Assembly (NCBI GenBank): GCA_963810615.1 | Contig: CAWEOA010000002.1 | Coordinates: 62,001-126,000 of the forward strand | Origin: JARRQJ01 sp963810615 | GTDB taxonomy: Bacteria; Pseudomonadota; Gammaproteobacteria; DRLM01 | Length of the DNA stretch: 64,000 nt | Direction: 5' to 3' | Made by a program: the position numbers and the translations under genes | In this document: piece after piece, positions 26,376 to 35,868 of the stretch | How the letters are laid out: the number at the start of each line of letters is the position of its first letter | How positions within the stretch are numbered: position 1 is the stretch's first letter | Notes under the pieces: generated by a model | Database searches by the model: none | The model's input: the letters and a program-made list of their open reading frames with translations, nothing else | What the model was told of the DNA's origin: nothing

Positions 26376-27476
26376 TCAAAGCATCAAGAAGGCCCATTGC
26401 ATGGCATAGGCGGTTTCGCTCTTGCCGTTGACCGGTTCAGTCTTGGAGACCTCGAACTTGAGTGCATTGGTATCGTCCAGATCATAGCGCAGATCAAGCA
26501 CATGACGCCCCCCTTCCGGCGTACCCAGATATTTGAAGTAAGGATCAGCGCTGAGGAAATCCACATTCTCGTAGCGATAAATGGGTTTGAGCGTGTCGGT
26601 CACGCGATAGCCGAACTGCACGTAATAGGCCGAGGCCTTGTGACTGCCGGTATTGGCGGGAGACTTATCCTTATTATCTATGTTGTAGCTTTCTGCGATC
26701 ATATCGAAGCCGTGTGAAGCGTAACGGACATCCGCGCCCCAAACCTGCATACCGATCAAGTCGCCGTTAGTAGCAACACTTGAATATGTCCCCGTACCGG
26801 ATTCCGCGAAGGGATCATGCAAGGCAAACACACCGAACTGCAATGGGACGCTGGACATCTTATAATTAACGGCGCCGACGACCATTTTCTTGTCTTGCGT
26901 ATCCGTGACATTATGAACATCGATTTCCGTGTTACCGGGACTACTGTCCGTATTGATCGAGGAACCGTTGCCCACCGCCAACATATAGTTCAGATCACCA
27001 GCACCTGTGGAAACCTTGCCATCCGCCATAATACCGATAATGTGCGTCGGAAAGATCGCGCCGCTGCCGTCCTCAAAATCGAGGAAGGTGGGACGAAACA
27101 CCGTATCCTGAATCAAGGCACCGTGATGATAGGCGGTGTTCCAGTAACCGATCGGGGTATGGAAGCGGCCCCATGCCACTGACAAGCCGGGGGTAAGCTG
27201 GCGCGTGATATTCAAACGCTCCAGATCCAGGCCGTAGGCATTATCGGGACCGGCTTCGAAGACCATTTCCACGAACACTCTTGTTTTTGGGTCAATCTTC
27301 TGGGTCGCGTAGAGATCGAACTGACCCTGAACGAAGCTGTCAGCCGTATTCTTCTCCGAGGTTCCTTGATAACTGACATCGCCGAAGGCTCCGAAGTCGA
27401 CGGCTTGAGCTGCGGGCATACCCGAAATCAATGCCAATCCAAATATAGCGAGGTACTTATTGCTGATCATTTTCAT
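26376..27476 (-). CDS. Outer-membrane porin
   Basis: A 366-residue predicted beta-barrel porin. The signal peptide (MKMISNKYLAIFGLALISG, cut after AQA) is followed by a mature start VDFGAFGDVSYQG and many alternating amphipathic strands with aromatic girdles, such as LSVAWGRFHTPIGYW and SAYYVQFGYRVTD. Substrate cannot be read from the sequence. The ATG at 27476 has AAGGAG five bases upstream. A PstS-like binding protein gene lies 32 bases upstream on the same strand, so the pair is probably one transcript ending at the adjacent terminator, suggesting uptake of an anion or other small solute. Confidence 0.85.
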   Translation of the reverse strand: MKMISNKYLAIFGLALISGMPAAQAVDFGAFGDVSYQGTSEKNTADSFVQGQFDLYATQKIDPKTRVFVEMVFEAGPDNAYGLDLERLNITRQLTPGLSVAWGRFHTPIGYWNTAYHHGALIQDTVFRPTFLDFEDGSGAIFPTHIIGIMADGKVSTGAGDLNYMLAVGNGSSINTDSSPGNTEIDVHNVTDTQDKKMVVGAVNYKMSSVPLQFGVFALHDPFAESGTGTYSSVATNGDLIGMQVWGADVRYASHGFDMIAESYNIDNKDKSPANTGSHKASAYYVQFGYRVTDTLKPIYRYENVDFLSADPYFKYLGTPEGGRHVLDLRYDLDDTNALKFEVSKTEPVNGKSETAYAMQWAFLML

Positions 27477-27508
27477 ACTCTCCTTAAATTTCCGATCCTG
27501 ATGTCTCA

Positions 27509-27952
27509 TTATTTGCCCTCGAACAATACTTTGACGGACTTATCAACCGAGCCATCACTGACATAGCCGATTGCCCCAGGCGTTCCCGCCACACGATCCA
27601 ACACCGCCTTATCGCCGGCGTATTCCTTAGGCGGAACCCCCTCTCCGGTGAAAACGAGCTTGGCCCAATAGGCCTTGAGCTGGCTGGGACTCTTGCCCAC
27701 CACCTTGGCATAAAAATCCTCTTTAACCGCATCGCCGTCCTTATGCTCGATAACCGTGATTTGCGTACCGTCCGGCAGCTTGGTCATCTTGCCTAAAAAA
27801 ATATCGGCCGCCTGCGCAGCAGTTATCGAGGTCGTGCCCATACCGGGATTTCCGATTACCGCAACACCTGCCGATGCAGCTTGCAGAGCAAAAAACAACA
27901 ATGACGCCGCCAAAGCGGCAAAGTATTTCGGTTTACACAATAGATTTCCCAT
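27509..27952 (-). CDS. Short PstS-like periplasmic binding protein
   Basis: A 147-residue secreted protein resembling one lobe of phosphate-type ABC transporter binding proteins. A signal peptide (LAASLLFFALQAASA) is followed by GVAVIGNPGMGTTSITAAQAADIFLGK and a C-terminal GTPGAIGYVSDGSVD motif typical of PstS-like folds. It is about half the size of PstS and no permease or ATPase gene is near, so a sensing role is as likely as transport. The start at 27952 is the ATG directly before the signal peptide, with AAAAGGGG upstream. It lies between a chemoreceptor gene and a porin gene on the same strand. Confidence 0.8.
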   Translation of the reverse strand: MGNLLCKPKYFAALAASLLFFALQAASAGVAVIGNPGMGTTSITAAQAADIFLGKMTKLPDGTQITVIEHKDGDAVKEDFYAKVVGKSPSQLKAYWAKLVFTGEGVPPKEYAGDKAVLDRVAGTPGAIGYVSDGSVDKSVKVLFEGK

Positions 27953-28171
27953 CTCTTGTCCCCTTTTCCTTTGCGGATTGTTTTTACTACCTCCAAAATT
28001 ACCCGTGCCTAACGGAAAACCGCCAAGCATTTCCTGATGAAATTCACTACAAGTGCTAGTTTTAGTGGAAACAGCAGAATAATTCCTTTTCATTTTAATG
28101 CCTTGCCCTTCCTTGTGTGCCCAAGAGAATAACCTATGTCCTGAATAATGCAACTATATTAGTCAACAATG

Positions 28172-29803
28172 TTATACCTTGAACTGGCCGACCAAACCCT
28201 GCAGTCGCATTGCCAGCCCGGCCAACTCTTCACTAGCGGATGCAGTCTGCCCTGCACCTTCCGCGGTTTCCTGTGCAATGTTATTAATGTTAGTGATGTT
28301 CCTATTTATCTCTTCGGCTACGCTGCTTTGTTGCGCCGCAGTCAACGCGATCTCCGTATTCATCTTATTGATGCCGGATACTTTACTGGTAATCACCTCG
28401 AGAGCATTCCCGGCTTGTCCCGCCTGGCTGGCGCTTTCCTTGGCCTTCTCGCGTCCCGATTGCATCACCTGGACAGCGTCGCGCGCTTCACTTTGCAGGC
28501 GCTCGATAATCTCCCGAATCTCGCTGGTCGATTGCGATGAACGCTGAGCAAGCACCCGTACTTCGTCCGCGACAACCGCAAAACCCCTGCCCTGTTCGCC
28601 GGCACGCGCTGCCTCGATGGCCGCGTTCAAGGCCAGCAGATTGGTCTGATCGGCGATATCCCGGATCACGTCCAATACCTTGCCGATATTGGTGCTTTCC
28701 TGCTCGAGCTTATGTATCGCACTGGAGGTCGCTTCCACTTCTGAGACCAAGGCATCTATGGTATTAATGGTACCGGCAACCACATTTTTGCCGCCCACCG
28801 ATTCCTGGTCCGCCTGCTGCGCTGCCTGAGCGGCTTCCGAGGCATATTGCGCCATGCTTTCAATGGTCGTGGTCATCTCATTGGTCGCACTGGCCAACTG
28901 CTCGGTCTCTCGCTGCTGATGACCTGCGCCTTCTTTGGCCTGCATGACGATAGTCGACATCTCCTCGGCCGCGGTGGCCAAATGGGATGTGGAATTCACT
29001 ACTTCGCCGATGATGCCGCGCAGACGCTGCACGAAAGTATTAAACCAACGCACCAGTTCGCCCACCTCGTCCTTACCTCTGCTCTTGAGCTGAATGGTCA
29101 AATCCGCTTCACCACTGGCAATATCCTGGAGCGACTTGGCCACGTCTTTAATATCGGCGGTCACCATCCGCGCCACCCAGAACGCGATACCGATCAACAG
29201 CGCCATGACGATGACACCCATGACCATGCCGACCGCCAATACATTCTCGCTTCGGGCATTGACCCCTTTTACCGCGCTGATAAAGTTACTCCGGCTTTCA
29301 TCACGGGTCTGGGTTAACTCTTTTTCCAGTTCCTGCAGTGCATCCTTGCTCTTTTTCATGCTGGCTTGGGCTTGCCCCATATCCGCCGTACCGGCGATCA
29401 TGGCCCTGGTCAGGGGAATCACCGTATCGATATAACTGGATAAGGATTTTTTTATCGCAACAATCTCACCCTGTTTTACTTGATCAGCCGGGTCCAGGTT
29501 CTTTTCGAGTTGGGCTACATTTTTTTTCATTTCATCGGCGAGCTTTTGAGCATCGTCCACCATCGATGGCTCGCCGGTCGTTGCCGCGAATATCAGGTCT
29601 TGCTTGACCTTCTCGAGCAGACTGAGATTTTTACCCGTCAATTCCAGAGCCGGCAGATAGCTGTCTTCGACATCGCCAAGAATATTGGAATTGATCTTTC
29701 CCGCGGAGAAATTGACCGCCAGATAGATGGCAAAGCCCACTACCCCGATCACTCCCGGCAGGAGTATCTTATATTTAAGAGAGAAATTTCTTAACGGATT
29801 CAT
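28172..29803 (-). CDS. Methyl-accepting chemotaxis protein
   Basis: A 543-residue transmembrane chemoreceptor. Membrane helix 1 is at about 11-33, a small four-helix-type periplasmic sensor at about 34-187, helix 2 at about 188-212, then a HAMP domain. The cytoplasmic coiled coil has its conserved tip near 375-420 (IADQTNLLALNAAIEAARAG). There is no C-terminal NWETF-type pentapeptide. The ATG at 29803 is the last before the first membrane helix. Downstream on the same strand are a secreted binding protein and a porin, so the receptor may sense the same ligand; this is inference from position. Confidence 0.93.
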   Translation of the reverse strand: MNPLRNFSLKYKILLPGVIGVVGFAIYLAVNFSAGKINSNILGDVEDSYLPALELTGKNLSLLEKVKQDLIFAATTGEPSMVDDAQKLADEMKKNVAQLEKNLDPADQVKQGEIVAIKKSLSSYIDTVIPLTRAMIAGTADMGQAQASMKKSKDALQELEKELTQTRDESRSNFISAVKGVNARSENVLAVGMVMGVIVMALLIGIAFWVARMVTADIKDVAKSLQDIASGEADLTIQLKSRGKDEVGELVRWFNTFVQRLRGIIGEVVNSTSHLATAAEEMSTIVMQAKEGAGHQQRETEQLASATNEMTTTIESMAQYASEAAQAAQQADQESVGGKNVVAGTINTIDALVSEVEATSSAIHKLEQESTNIGKVLDVIRDIADQTNLLALNAAIEAARAGEQGRGFAVVADEVRVLAQRSSQSTSEIREIIERLQSEARDAVQVMQSGREKAKESASQAGQAGNALEVITSKVSGINKMNTEIALTAAQQSSVAEEINRNITNINNIAQETAEGAGQTASASEELAGLAMRLQGLVGQFKV

Positions 29804-30462
29804 TATTAATACCCTCAAACGCTGAAACGGCCTGTCTGCTTTATCCAAAAGCCAATAGTAATTTCCCGCTGTCCTTACTTATCGACGTCAAATTATCAAT
29901 CTTTAATTCCGGATTTTCCGCTTATTATGTGGATCGAAAGCTTCTGCGAGTTTTAGCGGCTGAAGTTCTTTCTTCCACACAAACAATGGAATATAAGCTG
30001 ATTCTTATATTTATAAGGCCGCATTCTTGCAAAGCGAAGCGAAGACCCGGCAATGACTATCGCCCATCGGTCGCCTAATACCATACCGGTCCCACGCCCC
30101 TCTTCAGGGATTGTTATTGATCATTCTCCGCCGCTTACCCTTTCTCAAAATGACTCAGGACACGCTCTATTCCGTGAGCTTTATGTCCAGCTCACGGAAT
30201 AGTCGCAAAGCCGTCATACCCCGACTATGTTTAATGATCGGTCTAAATCGACTGCCTGCATGAATCATGCTAAGTAGATAATCGGCGGGCTTACCCGTGT
30301 TGCGGACCGTCCCGCTTACGGCCAATTGCCGCGCCGTAGGGACGGCAATTTTCCCGCCACCTTTCGGCACCGAGACGCTCTCATGAGGGTTCTTGGACTT
30401 GGATCGTTACGTGCGGGCGCGTTTCCAGCGACAAGCTGGCCATGGAATTACATGAACGAACT
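29804..30462. other. 659-base intergenic region before the chemoreceptor gene
   Basis: No convincing gene is visible. The first 250 bases next to the chemoreceptor are AT-rich and probably hold its promoter. Further along there is one strong inverted repeat at 30167-30202. A 67-codon frame opening with GTG on the minus strand (30167-30370) ends inside that repeat and resembles no family I know. The remaining sequence has neither tRNA-like folds nor insertion-sequence ends. Confidence 0.5.
30167..30202. repeat. Perfect 14-base-pair inverted repeat
   Basis: CTATTCCGTGAGCT and AGCTCACGGAATAG form an exact stem with an eight-base loop. No T-tract follows on either strand, so it does not look like an ordinary terminator. 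It could be a protein-binding site, an RNA stability element or the relic of a mobile repeat. Confidence 0.7.
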
Positions 30463-30948
30463 TCATTCCTGGAGAAAATAATTCACCACATCACGCCTTA
30501 CTTCCTCCGTCACTCGGACAACAGCGCGATGTACGCTTTGGCACATCACCAGACCCGGCTCGCTCTTGGGTCCGGCTTCGATACCGTAAAAAATCAGCAT
30601 CCCGGGACTATGCCCCAAGGCTCCGGCTAGGGCGCACAGGGTTTTCAGGTCAATGCCATGGCTGGATAAAAACTTCATTTCCGGAAGCGGAGAATGTTCT
30701 CCGCTCAAACGATACATGGTGCCGGACGCTCCACAATATCGCACCGCATCCACTATTATGGCGATATCCGTATTCATCAATAGGTTTAATAGCTCGCTCG
30801 CCGGGGAACGGCAAATCGTTACCACGACATGCTCGCCATATGCGGCGACTTGCTTGGATGCGATCAAGGTCTCCACGACGCTCCAACCCGCCCGATCATC
30901 AGCGAACGGGGAACCGATGCCGATGACTGTCAAACGCGGTAGCGCCAA
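30463..30948 (-). CDS. [NiFe]-hydrogenase maturation protease
   Basis: A 161-residue endopeptidase of the HyaD/HycI family that trims the C-terminal tail of the hydrogenase large subunit after nickel insertion. The N-terminal motif VIGIGSPFADDRAGW, with the nickel-sensing acidic residue, the IIVDAVRYCG segment and a conserved His in SSHGID are all visible. It lies three bases after the large-subunit gene, its likely substrate. Accessory hyp genes for nickel and cyanide ligand insertion are not in the window and must be elsewhere. Confidence 0.88.
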   Translation of the reverse strand: MALPRLTVIGIGSPFADDRAGWSVVETLIASKQVAAYGEHVVVTICRSPASELLNLLMNTDIAIIVDAVRYCGASGTMYRLSGEHSPLPEMKFLSSHGIDLKTLCALAGALGHSPGMLIFYGIEAGPKSEPGLVMCQSVHRAVVRVTEEVRRDVVNYFLQE

Positions 30949-30951
30949 GAT

Positions 30952-32253
30952 TCAGCGTCGCTGTAAACGCAAATCAAGAAAGTGTGTAGCACAGGAGATA
31001 CAAGGGTCGTAATTTCGGATCACCTGTTCGCAGTGAAAACGCAATTTATCTTCGCCTTGATCTAATCCCACTGCCAATAGCGCCTGCTGCAGATTTTCTT
31101 CGATGCGCGCCTGATTTTGGCTGGTAGGCGGCACGATACGGGCGGTGACGATCTCTCCCCGGTCATTCAATTCATAACGGTGCCACAACAGACCGCGGGG
31201 GGCTTCGGTACATCCATAGCCCACGCCGGCGACGGGCGCCACGGAGTCCGTGCCGGGGGAGCCGGGCAAGCGATAATTCTCGAGAATCCGCAATGCCTCC
31301 CACAACGCATAATAAATCTCAACCGCCCGCGCCACGATGCTGTGAAACATATTGGCGCTCGGCCAGGGGATGCCGGTTTCGGCCATCAACGCCGTCACTT
31401 TGTCCGGAAAGCGGTCACGATTGAGGTTAACCCGCGCCAGGGGCCCTACCAGATAAGGTTCGCCGTCCAGCAAGCAATGCAAGGCCGTGGAATGGGGAAC
31501 CTGGTGCTCTTTAAACCGATTCTCGAACTCGGCAATATCGAGATCCAGGCCCCGATCGGAGACGATGCGCCCTTCGTTCATGGGATATTCCGCAGGATGA
31601 CGCAATGCCACGGAAGTGAAGCTCTGCACCTCATCGGGCAGGTCCAATCCGGCGGTCCAGCGCACCACATCCTCGGCCTCGGGCAAGGCGGCGCGCAGTC
31701 TTACACATAGGGCGTTTACATCTTCCACGGCGGGCGCATGATGAAAACCGCCCACCCGGGCGCCGATGGGGTGTACCGAGCGCGCACCGCATAGCTTGAT
31801 AAGCTCATTGCCTAGGGCCTGCAGACGCAGGCCGCGGCGCACCTCCTCGGGATAGACCTTGGCCATCGAGGTAACGCTGTCGAAACCGAGAAAATCCGGC
31901 GCCGCCAGCAGATGAATATGCAGGCTGTGGCTTTCCAGCCATTCGCCGCAATAAAACACCCGGCGCATGGCGCGCACCCACGGACCAGGGGCGATACCCA
32001 ATATGGATTCGATGGCATGAACCGCGCTCATCTGATAAGCCACCGGGCAAATACCGCAGATGCGTGCCACCAGATCGGGGACCTCGGCATAGTCGCGTCC
32101 TTCCAGCAACTTCTCGAACAAGCGCGGCGGCTCGTAAATCCGCAACTTGAGATCGACGATGCGGTCGGCCTCGATCAGCACTTCCAAGGCGCCCTCGCCC
32201 TCGACGCGGGCCAGGGCGGGAACATTGATGGCGATGCGCCGCTCCTCGCTCAT
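30952..32253 (-). CDS. hyhL: [NiFe]-hydrogenase large (alpha) subunit, group 3b type
   Basis: Catalytic subunit of a cytoplasmic NAD(P)-linked hydrogenase (group 3b, also called sulfhydrogenase). Of 433 residues, the first two nickel-binding Cys are in RICGICPVAYQ and the second pair in DPCISCATH, followed by a ten-residue tail (FLDLRLQRR-type) for removal by the adjacent protease. The short N-terminus without a signal fits a soluble enzyme. The gene overlaps the small-subunit gene by four bases, in the order beta, gamma, small, large seen in group 3b operons. Confidence 0.93.
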   Translation of the reverse strand: MSEERRIAINVPALARVEGEGALEVLIEADRIVDLKLRIYEPPRLFEKLLEGRDYAEVPDLVARICGICPVAYQMSAVHAIESILGIAPGPWVRAMRRVFYCGEWLESHSLHIHLLAAPDFLGFDSVTSMAKVYPEEVRRGLRLQALGNELIKLCGARSVHPIGARVGGFHHAPAVEDVNALCVRLRAALPEAEDVVRWTAGLDLPDEVQSFTSVALRHPAEYPMNEGRIVSDRGLDLDIAEFENRFKEHQVPHSTALHCLLDGEPYLVGPLARVNLNRDRFPDKVTALMAETGIPWPSANMFHSIVARAVEIYYALWEALRILENYRLPGSPGTDSVAPVAGVGYGCTEAPRGLLWHRYELNDRGEIVTARIVPPTSQNQARIEENLQQALLAVGLDQGEDKLRFHCEQVIRNYDPCISCATHFLDLRLQRR

Positions 32254-33059
32254 GGCTTACCCCGCGTCTGTCGCGCGGCCTGCACGAACTCCGGTGCTGC
32301 CGAATTGATACTCAGAAAACGGCGCGCTATAGCCTCGGGCATCATTCCCAAACCCGCAAAACGCCTCGATAATGAGGCGGTATTGACGTTCTCCGCGGGT
32401 CCGTAACAGGCATAACACTCTCGGCCGAAACTGGGACACAGGGCCCCGCATCCGGTTTGAGTTACCGGCCCCATACAGGGTATGCCCTTGGCCACCAGCA
32501 CACAGACGTTACCGGCGCGCTTGCATTCCATACACACGCTGTCGCGGCTCACGACCGGCACCACACCGAATAGCAGGGCGCGCACCGCGGCCACTACCTG
32601 GCGTGTATTCACAGGACAGCCCCATAATTCGAGATCGACCTTCACATGGGCGGCGATGGGGGTGGACGTAACCAAGCTGTCGATATACTGCGGCGAAGCG
32701 TATACCGCATTAATCCAGGCCTGGCCGTCGGCGAGATTGCGTAGCGCCTGCACGCCCCCCGCGGTCGCACAGGCGCCGATGGTAATTAAATATTTGCTGT
32801 TATCGCGTATGTGCTTAATACGCCCAATGTCTTCCGGGGTGGCGATACTGCCTTCCACAAAGGCAATATCCACCTGCGCCTCCGGCGCCATCGGCCCTGC
32901 TTCCGCGAAATGCACGATCTCCACCAATTCGCTCAGGCTGATTAGCGCTTCACCGGCGTTCAGAAAGGCCAACTGGCAGCCGTCGCAACTGGAAAATTTA
33001 TGCACCGCTAATCGCGGCTTCGAATCGCTCAGGGCGGCGTTGTCCTTTGGAGATCGCAT
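32250..33059 (-). CDS. hyhS: [NiFe]-hydrogenase small (delta) subunit
   Basis: Electron-transfer subunit carrying Fe-S clusters beside the NiFe site. The 269-residue protein has the proximal cluster Cys pair in SSCDGCQLAF, a third Cys in GACATAGG and another in LWGCPVN. A Cys-rich C-terminal part (CMECKRAGNVC, then CGALCPSFGRECYACYGP) supplies further clusters. No Tat signal is present, so it is cytoplasmic. The ATG at 33059 shares its A with the TGA of the upstream gamma-subunit gene, implying translational coupling. An open extension upstream lies wholly inside that gene. Confidence 0.92.
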   Translation of the reverse strand: MRSPKDNAALSDSKPRLAVHKFSSCDGCQLAFLNAGEALISLSELVEIVHFAEAGPMAPEAQVDIAFVEGSIATPEDIGRIKHIRDNSKYLITIGACATAGGVQALRNLADGQAWINAVYASPQYIDSLVTSTPIAAHVKVDLELWGCPVNTRQVVAAVRALLFGVVPVVSRDSVCMECKRAGNVCVLVAKGIPCMGPVTQTGCGALCPSFGRECYACYGPAENVNTASLSRRFAGLGMMPEAIARRFLSINSAAPEFVQAARQTRGKP

Positions 33060-33892
33060 CAGAATCCCTGCACCGCGAATAATTCCTTCACCTCCGGATA
33101 AGAAAATACCGGTCCGTCTTTGCAGATAAATTTTCCGCCGTATTGACAATGACCGCAATGACCGACGGCACATTGCATATTGCGCTCCATACTGAGATAA
33201 ATGTCTGCCTCATCCACGCCCCGTTGCGCGAGTTGTTTTATTGCTACGCGCATCATACCCTCGGGGCCGCACATCATGACCACGGTTTGCTCAGGCTGGA
33301 GTCGAATGCCGTCAAACAAATCCGTAACCAGCCCTACGTGCCACGGCCATAACGCGGCGCCCTGATCCGCCGCGATCACCACTTCAGTGTCGGCGTGTTG
33401 CGCCCACTGCGCATAGCGATCACGCCATAATAGATCATTCGCATGCTTAACCCCTTGCATGATTATCAAACGTCCGTAACGCTCGCGACGCTTCAAGATG
33501 TAATTGATCACCGATACCGTCGGCGCACATCCCAAACCACCGGTAACGATCAACACATCGCGGCCCTGCGCCTCCTGCAAGGGCCAACCGCGTCCGAAGG
33601 GGCCGCGAATCCCGACATTCTGCCCGGTCCGAAGTTGCAGCAAACCGCGGGTGACCCGCCCCACCACGCGGATGGTGTGATCGCAAAGATGATCATCACT
33701 GGGATCGGAGACGATGGAGATAGCCACTTCGCCGACACCGTAAAGATAGATCATATTGAACTGGCCGGGCCGGAAACTATAGGCGGCATGTATGGCCGGA
33801 TCGGCGAATCGCAAACGCAGGGTAAATATTCCGGCCGCTTCCTCGATGCGTTCAACGATCTCCGCCTCGTGCAGAAGATAAGGGTTGCTCAT
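33059..33892 (-). CDS. hyhG: Hydrogenase gamma subunit, FAD/NAD(P)-binding reductase
   Basis: A 277-residue flavoprotein of the ferredoxin-NADP reductase/dihydroorotate dehydrogenase electron-transfer type. It passes electrons between NAD(P)H and the hydrogenase. Visible are the FAD-binding RPGQFNMIYLYG, the nucleotide-binding VTGGLGCAPTVSV, and a C-terminal [2Fe-2S] motif with four Cys (CAVGHCGHCQYGGKFIC). It overlaps the beta-subunit gene by four bases and the small-subunit gene by one. Confidence 0.92.
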   Translation of the reverse strand: MSNPYLLHEAEIVERIEEAAGIFTLRLRFADPAIHAAYSFRPGQFNMIYLYGVGEVAISIVSDPSDDHLCDHTIRVVGRVTRGLLQLRTGQNVGIRGPFGRGWPLQEAQGRDVLIVTGGLGCAPTVSVINYILKRRERYGRLIIMQGVKHANDLLWRDRYAQWAQHADTEVVIAADQGAALWPWHVGLVTDLFDGIRLQPEQTVVMMCGPEGMMRVAIKQLAQRGVDEADIYLSMERNMQCAVGHCGHCQYGGKFICKDGPVFSYPEVKELFAVQGF

Positions 33893-35016
33893 GGCTCATC
33901 TCCGCAAATCGCACGCGCTTCTTCGGTAATATCTATCCCCACCGGGCACCAACTGATACAACGCCCGCAACCCACGCAACCGCTGCTGTCAAACTGGTCA
34001 TGCCAACTGCCCAACTTGTGGGTGAGCCATTGGCGATAACGGGTTCGGGTATCGGGACGAATGGTAAGACCGTGAATATAGCTGTGCCCTTGCGTGAAAC
34101 AGGAATCCCATTCACGCACATGCTCGCTGCTTGTACCGTCCAGCAGCGGTTGCTCGTGCTCGGCGTGACAAAAGCAAGTGGGACACACCATGGTGCAATT
34201 GCCGCAGGAAAGACAGCGCTCCGCCACCTCCTGCCAGCGAGGATGTTCGAGATTGGCGAACAAGGTGTCGCGCAGATTACGGCCCGGTAACGTGCGGGTC
34301 TGCGCCTGCATCGCATGCCGGTATTGCGCTTCGACCGCACGCCGCTGCTCGTCGCCGGCCGGCGCCAGGGCAAGCCCATCGAGAACGGCGTCACCGGCGG
34401 GACTTCCCGATACCGCTACGAAGCCCTCATCCAGTTCATCGAGGGCGATATCGTAACTGTGCGTCGCACTCGGCCCATCGCCGGTAGAGACGCAAAAACA
34501 GGTGGCGGCGGGATGACTGCAGTTCACGGCGACGAGGAATAGGCCTTCGCGCCGCGCCGCGTAATAGGGGTCTGCATAATTGTCCTGCAAAAATATCCGG
34601 TCTTGGATGCGCAAGGCCGCCAGATCACAGGCCCGCACCCCAATAACGGCAACCGCTGTTACCGCGGGCAGAGTTTCCCGGAAATGTATGTGGCCGTCAT
34701 CTTCGCGTTGCGCTTGCCACAGGCTCTCACGCGGCGCAAATAACAGGGGCTTCAAGGCTTGCGGACCGTTGGCCCATGCGAAATAGCGTTGCTCGGCGCC
34801 GTGCGTAAGACGGTATGCGCCGGGAGATTGCTCATCATGGACGCCGCGCGGCAGCTCATCCACCGAGTGCAGTGGACCGTACGCTATGGCACCCTCTTTG
34901 ATCTGCGGCCCCATGCAGCGGTAACCCGCGCGCCGCAGGTCCTCCAATAAGGATTGAAATCCTTCCCGCGGCAGAAAACGGGACTGCGATGCTTGCTTGT
35001 CAGGAGACTCCGACAT
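33889..35016 (-). CDS. hyhB: Hydrogenase beta subunit, 4Fe-4S ferredoxin-type
   Basis: A 375-residue Fe-S protein, first gene of the hydrogenase operon, which shuttles electrons between the flavin subunit and the NiFe dimer. The C-terminal third has two Cys-rich cluster motifs, CLSCGNCTMVCPTCFC and CVGCGRCISWCP. The N-terminal two thirds resemble the HyhB/anaerobic sulfite reductase A family, with a CDLAALRIQDR stretch. The start codon lies 38 bases after the stop of the DUF455 gene, so read-through from upstream is possible. Confidence 0.9.
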   Translation of the reverse strand: MSESPDKQASQSRFLPREGFQSLLEDLRRAGYRCMGPQIKEGAIAYGPLHSVDELPRGVHDEQSPGAYRLTHGAEQRYFAWANGPQALKPLLFAPRESLWQAQREDDGHIHFRETLPAVTAVAVIGVRACDLAALRIQDRIFLQDNYADPYYAARREGLFLVAVNCSHPAATCFCVSTGDGPSATHSYDIALDELDEGFVAVSGSPAGDAVLDGLALAPAGDEQRRAVEAQYRHAMQAQTRTLPGRNLRDTLFANLEHPRWQEVAERCLSCGNCTMVCPTCFCHAEHEQPLLDGTSSEHVREWDSCFTQGHSYIHGLTIRPDTRTRYRQWLTHKLGSWHDQFDSSGCVGCGRCISWCPVGIDITEEARAICGDEP

Positions 35017-35054
35017 GAGCGGCTGATGCTACCTGATGATGACCCTGCTCTACC

Positions 35055-35861
35055 TTATGCCGTTCGCCCCATTTGCTCAAGGGCCGCCAGCTCACTTTCG
35101 CTGAAACCCGCCTGCAAGCGGGCATCGCGGTGAAACGGCCCCTTGATCCGCCCCTTCATATAGCGTTGGATCAATTCACGGAAGACCGACTCCGGCACCA
35201 GGTCGCGTTGCTCGCACAGCCAGCGAAACCAGCGCGAACCGATCTCCACATGACCGATCTCGTCGCGGAGGATGATCTCCAACAGTGCCACCGTCTCCTC
35301 GTCGCCCGCCGAACGCAGACGCGCCATCATCCCCGGCGTCACGTCCAAACCTCGCGCTTCCAGCACCCGCGGCACCAAGGCCATGCGTACCAGGACATCT
35401 TGGGCGGTGTCCCTCGCCATCTCCCACAGCCCGTTATGCGCATTGAAATCACCGTAGTCGTAGCCGAGGGTGCACAGCCGTGCCTGCAACAAACTAAAAT
35501 GATAGGCTTCCTCGTCCGCCACCCGCACCCAATCGTCATAGAACGCCTGGGGCATATCGCGAAAACGGTACACGGCATCCCACGCCAGATTGATGGCGTT
35601 GAATTCGATGTGGGCCACGGCATGAACCAGTGCGGCATGTCCGGCCGCGGTATTGAATCCTCGCTTGGGCAGCTCGCGCGGCGGCACCAACAGCGGTTGC
35701 GGCGGCCGGCCCGGCTCAGCGATGGCCGACGGCGGGGCATGGCTATTTAAGGACAATCGGCCTTTCCGCCAGTGTTCCGCGGCCTCACGACTGATGCACA
35801 CTTTCCGGGTCGGATCGCATTCGGCGATGCACGCCGCCGCACTCTCAAAAATACTATTCAT
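35055..35861 (-). CDS. DUF455 ferritin-like protein
   Basis: A 268-residue protein of the DUF455 family. Its helical core carries paired acidic and His residues of the ferritin-like di-metal type: HAVAHIEFNAINLA, ADEEAYHFSLLQ and LRDEIGHVEIG. The biochemical role of the family is not known to me. It lies seven bases after the glycerate kinase gene and 38 bases before the hydrogenase operon, all on one strand. That position could reflect a shared transcript; a metal or oxygen-related role beside a hydrogenase is only a guess. Confidence 0.85.
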   Translation of the reverse strand: MNSIFESAAACIAECDPTRKVCISREAAEHWRKGRLSLNSHAPPSAIAEPGRPPQPLLVPPRELPKRGFNTAAGHAALVHAVAHIEFNAINLAWDAVYRFRDMPQAFYDDWVRVADEEAYHFSLLQARLCTLGYDYGDFNAHNGLWEMARDTAQDVLVRMALVPRVLEARGLDVTPGMMARLRSAGDEETVALLEIILRDEIGHVEIGSRWFRWLCEQRDLVPESVFRELIQRYMKGRIKGPFHRDARLQAGFSESELAALEQMGRTA

Positions 35862-35868
35862 CGTAGCG

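Noticed and set aside
30167..30370. 67-codon minus-strand frame starting with GTG
   Set aside because: No family resemblance or ribosome site, the frame is open further upstream without an ATG, and its end is formed by an inverted repeat. Kept only as part of the intergenic description.
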